Assembly: GCA_935421135.1 (NCBI GenBank)
Contig: OW285188.1
Span: 16,221,233 to 16,285,232, forward strand
Direction: 5' to 3'
Length of the DNA: 64,000 nt
DNA from: Bugulina stolonifera
Taxonomy: Eukaryota > Bryozoa > Gymnolaemata > Cheilostomatida > Bugulidae
Below, in pieces: positions 61,637 to 64,000 of this stretch (position 1 is the first letter of the stretch; the number at the start of each line of letters is the position of its first letter). The notes beneath the pieces are model-generated. The model made no database searches. It saw only the letters and a program-made list of their open reading frames with translations, and was not told the DNA's origin. The position numbers and the translations under genes are program-made.

Positions 61637-62014
61637 CAAAGATAGTGGAAGGGAAGATCAGACACTCAGGCCAAAAACTGTCCGTCCCCCGCCTCTAAAC
61701 GCGGTCCGAACAGAGCAAAGAGTTGTGCTACCTTGTACACAAATCCGCTCTTGCTATTGGTGTTCCGCCTGCCAATCAGATAATATTGCTAGCAGCGGCA
61801 TTGAATAGACAGTCTACTTACACAAACGGTATATTATTAGAAGGAGCGCAACAGTTAACCCGTTGCTTCGCGAAACTAGTCTAGCAGCCATCTAAAAGTT
61901 CAACACATTTAAGGCGGGAAGTAGGTCGCGGAACGTCGGGACCGCCAAATTGGGCGTATTTGGTGGGACAGGGTTTTATCATTGAGTGTCCGATCTTCCC
62001 TTCCACTATCTTTG
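61637..62014. repeat. foldback with 32-bp inverted arms
   Basis: CAAAGATAGTGGAAGGGAAG then ATCAGACACTCA at 61637-61668 is inverted at 61983-62014 with one mismatch. The flanking ACAGTT/AACTGT also pairs in part. About 310 bp of GC-richer DNA lies between the arms. Probably a non-autonomous element or a remnant. Confidence 0.7.
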
Positions 62015-62251
62015 ACAGTTGTTCAGCGGAAAAAAGTCGTCATGCTAGCAAAACGTGGTGGAACGAGGCGAACATATTCGCTAGTCAAGTTCGGTCTTGA
62101 TAAAATTAAATGAAAATTGCAATGAATATCCCATGCATGCTACATGATTCACTTGTGAATAATATTATTAGTGGGTGACATGGAATTGTCCTTTCTCTTA
62201 GATCTTCATAAAGTCTATGTCTCTTTTAATAGCTGCAGGGGGGTGTAACGA

Positions 62252-62612
62252 AACCACCTACCCCTACCCTACCCACGAAACCACCTACCCTACCCTACCC
62301 TACCCATACGAAACCGCCTACCCTACCTTCGATACCACCTACCCTTCACCAAACAAGCATTGTAGGCTTTAATAACACATAAAAACTATTCCTAAAGTTG
62401 GGCTACATTCTCTTACCATCAAATCAATGAAAAGATTTTTGAAAAAGCTCCTAGATTAGCTGTAAAAGCCAATATTATTTATATTTATTTTTTATCTTTA
62501 GATTTTCTCTTTGCCTGAGTACTATAGATTAGATTGAACCGCACAGCTTTATTACCTTACTATAAAGAAGCTCACAAAGTTCGTCATGAATCCAAGGCTA
62601 ACATCAATGCTT
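62252..62612 (-). repeat. dispersed repeat with TAGGG-rich end, copy 2
   Basis: Inverted homologue of 19420-19790, with the C-rich strand (CCTACCCTACCC) on the plus strand. Order and spacing of shared blocks agree between the copies. Confidence 0.8.
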
Positions 62613-62877
62613 TTTGTTCATAGAGTTATCTTCTCTCTACATGTCAGTTAATTATTTTCTTCATAGAGTTGTCTTCTCTATAGATATTTGTTACGATCTA
62701 AAAATGGTCTTGAAAAACAGGTACCACAACATTTCCCACTTCCGTTTCACTTATTCTTCATCCAACTTTAGATCTAGACTCTTGAGTTTCACACACTTTT
62801 CAGTAATATCTAATGAATTTGCTTTCTTGCACCCTTTCTCTACAACCCTTTTGGTGTCTTGCGATGAGCAAGTCCAA

Positions 62878-62982
62878 CAGTTTATTTTTAGGCCTATTAC
62901 TATCAGTATACTATGTAAATTTCCAATTTCAAATTGGAAATTTACATAGTATACTGATAGTAATAGGCCTAAAAATAAACTG
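62878..62982. repeat. perfect 105-bp palindrome
   Basis: Arms of 52 bases, beginning CAGTTTATTTTTAGGCC, are exact reverse complements around a single central C at 62930. Confidence 0.93.
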
Positions 62983-63162
62983 AAATCATTTTGAAATTAT
63001 TAAAAATAAATATATAAAAATTATAAAATATATGCTTTACTAACTTTTACCAACTTACTATTTCAAATTGAATTTGAAATAGTAAGTTGGTAAAAGTTAG
63101 TAAAGCATATATTTTATAATTTTTATATATTTATTTTTAATAATTTCAAAATGATTTCAGTT
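62978..63162. repeat. near-perfect 185-bp palindrome abutting the first
   Basis: Arms of about 92 bases, beginning AACTGAAATCATTTTGAAAT, pair around a central G at 63070. It overlaps the end of the 105-bp palindrome by about five bases (AACTG). Confidence 0.9.
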
Positions 63163-64000
63163 ATTATTATATTATAATTATTATTATAAGGTGGTATTCT
63201 CATAATTCTACCATAAAATAAAAATAAAGATTGTATAATATTTGTAGAGAGAAAACTCAAAGTTGTTGTTGCTCAATTGTTAGTAATTGTAATGAATGAG
63301 GTTTCAACTAAACTAGCTAAAATTGGTGTAATTTAATGCACCTAACAGAGCTCCTAGATGTGAAAAAAGGAGTTCAAACCACTAACCAGCTTAATAACTG
63401 TATATTTATATAATTAATATGGAGATCTTTAAAATCTGTAGTCAATATCTATTCACACTAATCACTGAATCAGCATTTCTTGTTTGTTAGTATTTTCTGC
63501 ATTCATTTAGTACAGATGGCATTGTTATGATTGGGTGCAATTCCCAAGGGCTTTATTATTAAGAGCTTGATAGTCTCATTCAGTGTCATCACTAAATTTG
63601 CCTAGTTGTCATTCTTTCTTAAATTTATTGGTGATTGCACTCACTAGTGATTGTGATGACACTAGGTTGGTGGTGTTCTGTGCGAGCATGCAGGCCTTGA
63701 TCAGATGGAACTAATGGTTAGATTGGTGAGTAAGGAACTTTTGTCGCTAGTTCACCATTGCTCAATCTAATTTGTACGGAATTTGACAGCAGTGACTAAT
63801 AACGAATTTAAAGGCGCCTTGCACCCATGACCACTAAAAATTCATTGAGCTTTTGACGGTACAACTCTAGCACTATTTACAGTTTGAACGTCTAATATTG
63901 TCAGTAAGATGTAACATGCACTTTTGCAAACTACTGCAGGGAAACACTCCCTCTAGTGGTTCAGTTGTTGCAGTCTCACATCAGTAAAAAATATCATATT

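Larger units (their letters stand above)
58779..62251. other. 3' flank of CatSper2 and repeat-rich intergenic DNA
   Basis: Holds TACATGTA-rich DNA (58860-58990), a GGGACACCCCCGGGA-rich block (59635-59720), a short foldback at 60445-60507, a GC-rich block with CCCGCTACGCGGGC (60784-60860), a CAGGGACGCCCAAACTTTTT motif at 61075 resembling a hAT end without a detected partner, and the foldback at 61637-62014. No gene was recognised. Confidence 0.5.
62613..64000. other. repeat-rich DNA to the window edge, no gene recognised
   Basis: Apart from the two palindromes, no frame or splice pattern of a gene was seen. A 111-codon frame at 62614-62949 runs into the palindrome and is not supported. Confidence 0.45.

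Noticed and set aside
62614..62949. 111-codon plus-strand frame
   Set aside because: Its end is the arm of a palindrome and it shows no domain, splice context or biased composition.

Overview
The window looks like nuclear DNA of an invertebrate animal. The genes are split by many short introns with GT-AG (one GC-AG) splice sites, the DNA is AT-rich, and tandem and dispersed repeats are plentiful. A CatSper2-like sperm channel, a lysosomal-type acid phosphatase, a Polinton and an intron-containing hAT transposon together would fit an early-branching metazoan such as a sponge. The species is not determined by the sequence, and the sponge suggestion is inference.

Layout. 1-2000: a probable solo LTR and the first two exons of a histidine acid phosphatase on the minus strand, which runs off the left edge. 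5211-11193: a complete hAT transposon with 8-bp target duplications and matching terminal inverted repeats. It carries an 11-exon transposase gene on the minus strand that stays open for 817 codons, including an 11-nt microexon. 11868-21988: a complete 10-exon acid phosphatase gene on the minus strand, a tandem paralogue of the one at the left edge. Its introns carry two non-autonomous elements, one of them inserted exactly at a splice donor. 21989-28073: mostly intergenic DNA with a tRNA-derived SINE and a two-exon gene for a small membrane protein. 28074-58778: a 30-exon plus-strand gene for a CatSper2-like channel of 1233 residues. 58779-64000: repeat-rich DNA with foldbacks and long perfect palindromes.

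The main feature is a 15,130-bp Polinton/Maverick at 30142-45271 inside CatSper2 intron 3, which interrupts the codon for residue 134 in the S1 helix. It has 769-bp terminal inverted repeats, a perfect 6-bp target duplication (ATAGCT), a protein-primed family B DNA polymerase, a retroviral-type integrase, an A32/FtsK-type packaging ATPase, candidate major and minor capsid proteins and several small membrane proteins. No adenovirus-type maturation protease was found. Genes are packed with almost no spacers. Most start codons sit in an ATAAATG context and all four tail-to-tail junctions carry a hairpin. One small gene has an in-frame stop while its tandem paralogue next door is open.

The Polinton and the hAT element both look structurally complete and fairly recent. 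All CatSper2 exons keep frame around the insertion, so the host gene may still be spliced across an intron enlarged from about 370 bp to 15.5 kb. Gene models were built by eye from reading frame, splice-site consensus and phase, without RNA data.
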